Source of the DNA: a virus
IMG/VR virus record: IMGVR_UViG_3300027971_000264
Span: 1-21,020 of that record
Length of the DNA stretch: 21,020 nt
Strand: one strand, 5' to 3'
Of the stretch, positions 19,732-21,020 are shown piece after piece (the stretch's first letter is position 1; every line of letters starts with the position of its first letter). The position numbers and the translations under genes are program-made. The notes under the pieces were generated by a model, which worked only from the letters and a program-made list of their open reading frames with translations, was not told where the DNA came from and did not search any database.

Positions 19732-21020
19732 ACACCAAGTCGGTTGCGACCCATTGCAATTGTATCCCTTGTGTTGCCGTTTTTATCAGCGGGGCAAACG
19801 TGTAACCAATATTTGTAGCCCCCTGCCAATCGGCGCTAGGCACTAAGCCTGACCCCCAAATGGCAGAATCCCAAAGCCCTGCATCCCATATGCCATAAAC
19901 GCTGGTTGAGAAGTTAAGCTGTGCCGATTCATCCGCTAGGTTGTAGTCCACATTGACGTTGCCAAAAACAGCAGGCGTTCCATTGCTTTGCAAGTGATAC
20001 CGAATCATCTTGCATTGTTTTTGTAGGGCTGTTCCATAAGACTGAAAGCTTTGAAGCCCAAACCCTTCAATGTCTGAGGTATCGTCTTTGTTGCCATTCC
20101 AAGCCAAACCCACATAGCCATCGCCACCAAAGTAAGGGTCATCAATGTGCAATTCCCAACAATTGGCATACCAGCCTGTAAAGTTACACCAACTCTTGGT
20201 GATGTTGTTCATCACATATTGTTGTTGCTCGCCCTCGCCATAAGGCACATTCAAAATCAATTGATTTTCTTTTGGGTAGTACAGCAACTGCCAACCAAAA
20301 TTAGCCCCATAAGTTGATATAGCCGTACTCATGGCGTACTGAATCTTGTTGGTAATAGATACCCTTGGGTCAAGCCTTGAGCTTTGCAATGCCCCACTCA
20401 TAGGCACTACACCGTCCTGAGTAATGATCAGCAAGTCGCCACCAAACTTTGTATAACAGCGTCTGCCAATAGGTGCGCCAACTTTATAAAGCCCAATCTG
20501 CGAAATTCCTGTTGGAGTCGTTGGGTCGGTTAAACGCCAAACAAGAGCTTCGCCATTGCTTGTAATAAACACCAAGTAATCGTCAACGCCATAACCAGCG
20601 TCTAGCGTCCAAGTCATGCCTGCCATGATGTAGCCGCCGTATTGGAATACGCTTGTCATGTCTAGCGCAACAGCCGCGCCGCCAATGCTGTTTACAGGCA
20701 AATACCATGCTTTTAATGTGCCTGTTTGCACCAACCAAATGCGGTTTTTAAAAATCACGATGTTGGAACAAGTAGCCGAATCCACGCCTGTAATGTCGTA
20801 AGGCGCACCGTCACCGTCTTTATGCCAATTCGTGCCATCAAAAGTGCGTAGTTTGTCTGCGCCATTGACCGCCATCAAATAGGACGCCGCTGGTGTGGTG
20901 ATGTTTGTGTACTGAAATTTTGAATTTGTTAGACCACTTACAGCCGCCGCGCCAACAGCGCCTGCACTAGTGGCATCGTAAATCTTGCCATCAGATACAG
21001 CAAACAATTTGTTAGCCGTA
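19709..21020 (-). CDS. Tail nozzle/stabilisation-like protein, 5' end cut by window edge
   Basis: The frame is open through the right edge (four more codons, TANK, precede the TTG at 21007), so the start lies outside; about 436 residues are visible. The body is a beta-rich repeat protein: VSDGKIYDATSAGAVGAA, IVIFKNRIWLVQTGTLKAWYLP, VFQYGGYIMAGMTWTLD, IGRRCYTKFGGDLLIITQDGVVP and ALQSSRLDPRVS. I recognise this series from large tail proteins of short-tailed phages (P22 gp10/T7 nozzle role), which close the tail tube after packaging. A beta-propeller is likely. This supports a podovirus-type tail. Confidence 0.8.
   Translation of the reverse strand, partial: TANKLFAVSDGKIYDATSAGAVGAAAVSGLTNSKFQYTNITTPAASYLMAVNGADKLRTFDGTNWHKDGDGAPYDITGVDSATCSNIVIFKNRIWLVQTGTLKAWYLPVNSIGGAAVALDMTSVFQYGGYIMAGMTWTLDAGYGVDDYLVFITSNGEALVWRLTDPTTPTGISQIGLYKVGAPIGRRCYTKFGGDLLIITQDGVVPMSGALQSSRLDPRVSITNKIQYAMSTAISTYGANFGWQLLYYPKENQLILNVPYGEGEQQQYVMNNITKSWCNFTGWYANCWELHIDDPYFGGDGYVGLAWNGNKDDTSDIEGFGLQSFQSYGTALQKQCKMIRYHLQSNGTPAVFGNVNVDYNLADESAQLNFSTSVYGIWDAGLWDSAIWGSGLVPSADWQGATNIGYTFAPLIKTATQGIQLQWVATDLVFEAGGVL

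Noticed and set aside
1-21020. tRNA genes, insertion sequences, integrase and att sites
   Set aside because: Reading both strands by eye showed no cloverleaf-like sequence with the T-loop consensus, no transposase or integrase motifs, and no pair of long terminal repeats. A tRNAscan-SE run would be decisive.

Overview
This window looks like about half of a tailed double-stranded DNA phage genome (or a prophage). It carries terminase, a lysis cassette, tail fibre and tail proteins, a phage recombination pair, and many very small genes joined by ATGA or TAATG overlaps. No bacterial housekeeping gene, rRNA or tRNA was seen. A tail-nozzle-like protein and a run of large Ala/Gln-rich putative ejection proteins suggest a short-tailed (podovirus-like) virion. 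Many small proteins resemble ones I associate with phages of Burkholderiales and freshwater betaproteobacteria. The host is inference, not proof.

Layout. (1) 1-3620, minus strand, read right to left: a ferritin-like small protein, a GT8-type glycosyltransferase, a protein with a ParB-like C-terminus, small and large terminase subunits, and the start of another gene that runs off the left edge. (2) 3621-3680: a strong minus-strand hairpin with a U-tract. (3) 3678-7701, minus strand: a Cro-like regulator, a DUF1376-type replication protein containing 21-bp repeats, a Zn-binding small protein, a C5 cytosine methyltransferase with a co-extensive second reading frame, small proteins, a VRR-NUC nuclease, an AP2/HNH homing endonuclease, and an HNH gene broken by an in-frame TAA. 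(4) 7702-7839: a divergent control region with promoter-like elements and an operator-like palindrome. (5) 7840-11333, plus strand: the early operon, with small proteins, an ERF annealing protein, a YqaJ/lambda-exonuclease-like nuclease, a winged-helix protein and a 28-residue membrane peptide. (6) 11323-21020, minus strand: the late block. In transcription order it has a tail nozzle-like protein (cut by the right edge), a GNAT acetyltransferase, a protein with an S74 self-cleaving chaperone tail, two putative ejection proteins, a tail fibre, two small proteins, two small membrane proteins, a 3-TM holin and a GH24 endolysin.

How it works together. The Cro-like switch sits between leftward replication/modification genes and rightward recombination genes. 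The exonuclease and ERF protein can form a lambda-Red-like pair, and the DUF1376 protein may start replication. The methyltransferase probably protects the DNA. Terminase packages it, the late block builds the tail and ejection machinery, and the holin and endolysin lyse the cell. Because late genes at both edges are read in the same direction, the missing portal, scaffold and capsid genes probably lie outside the window, joining its two ends on a circular map.

The most unusual features are the two fully overlapping ~320-codon frames at 5344-6327, the HNH gene split by a single stop codon beside a homing endonuclease, a second large overlap at 5063-5253, hairpins placed directly before ribosome-binding sites, and iteron-like repeats inside the replication gene.
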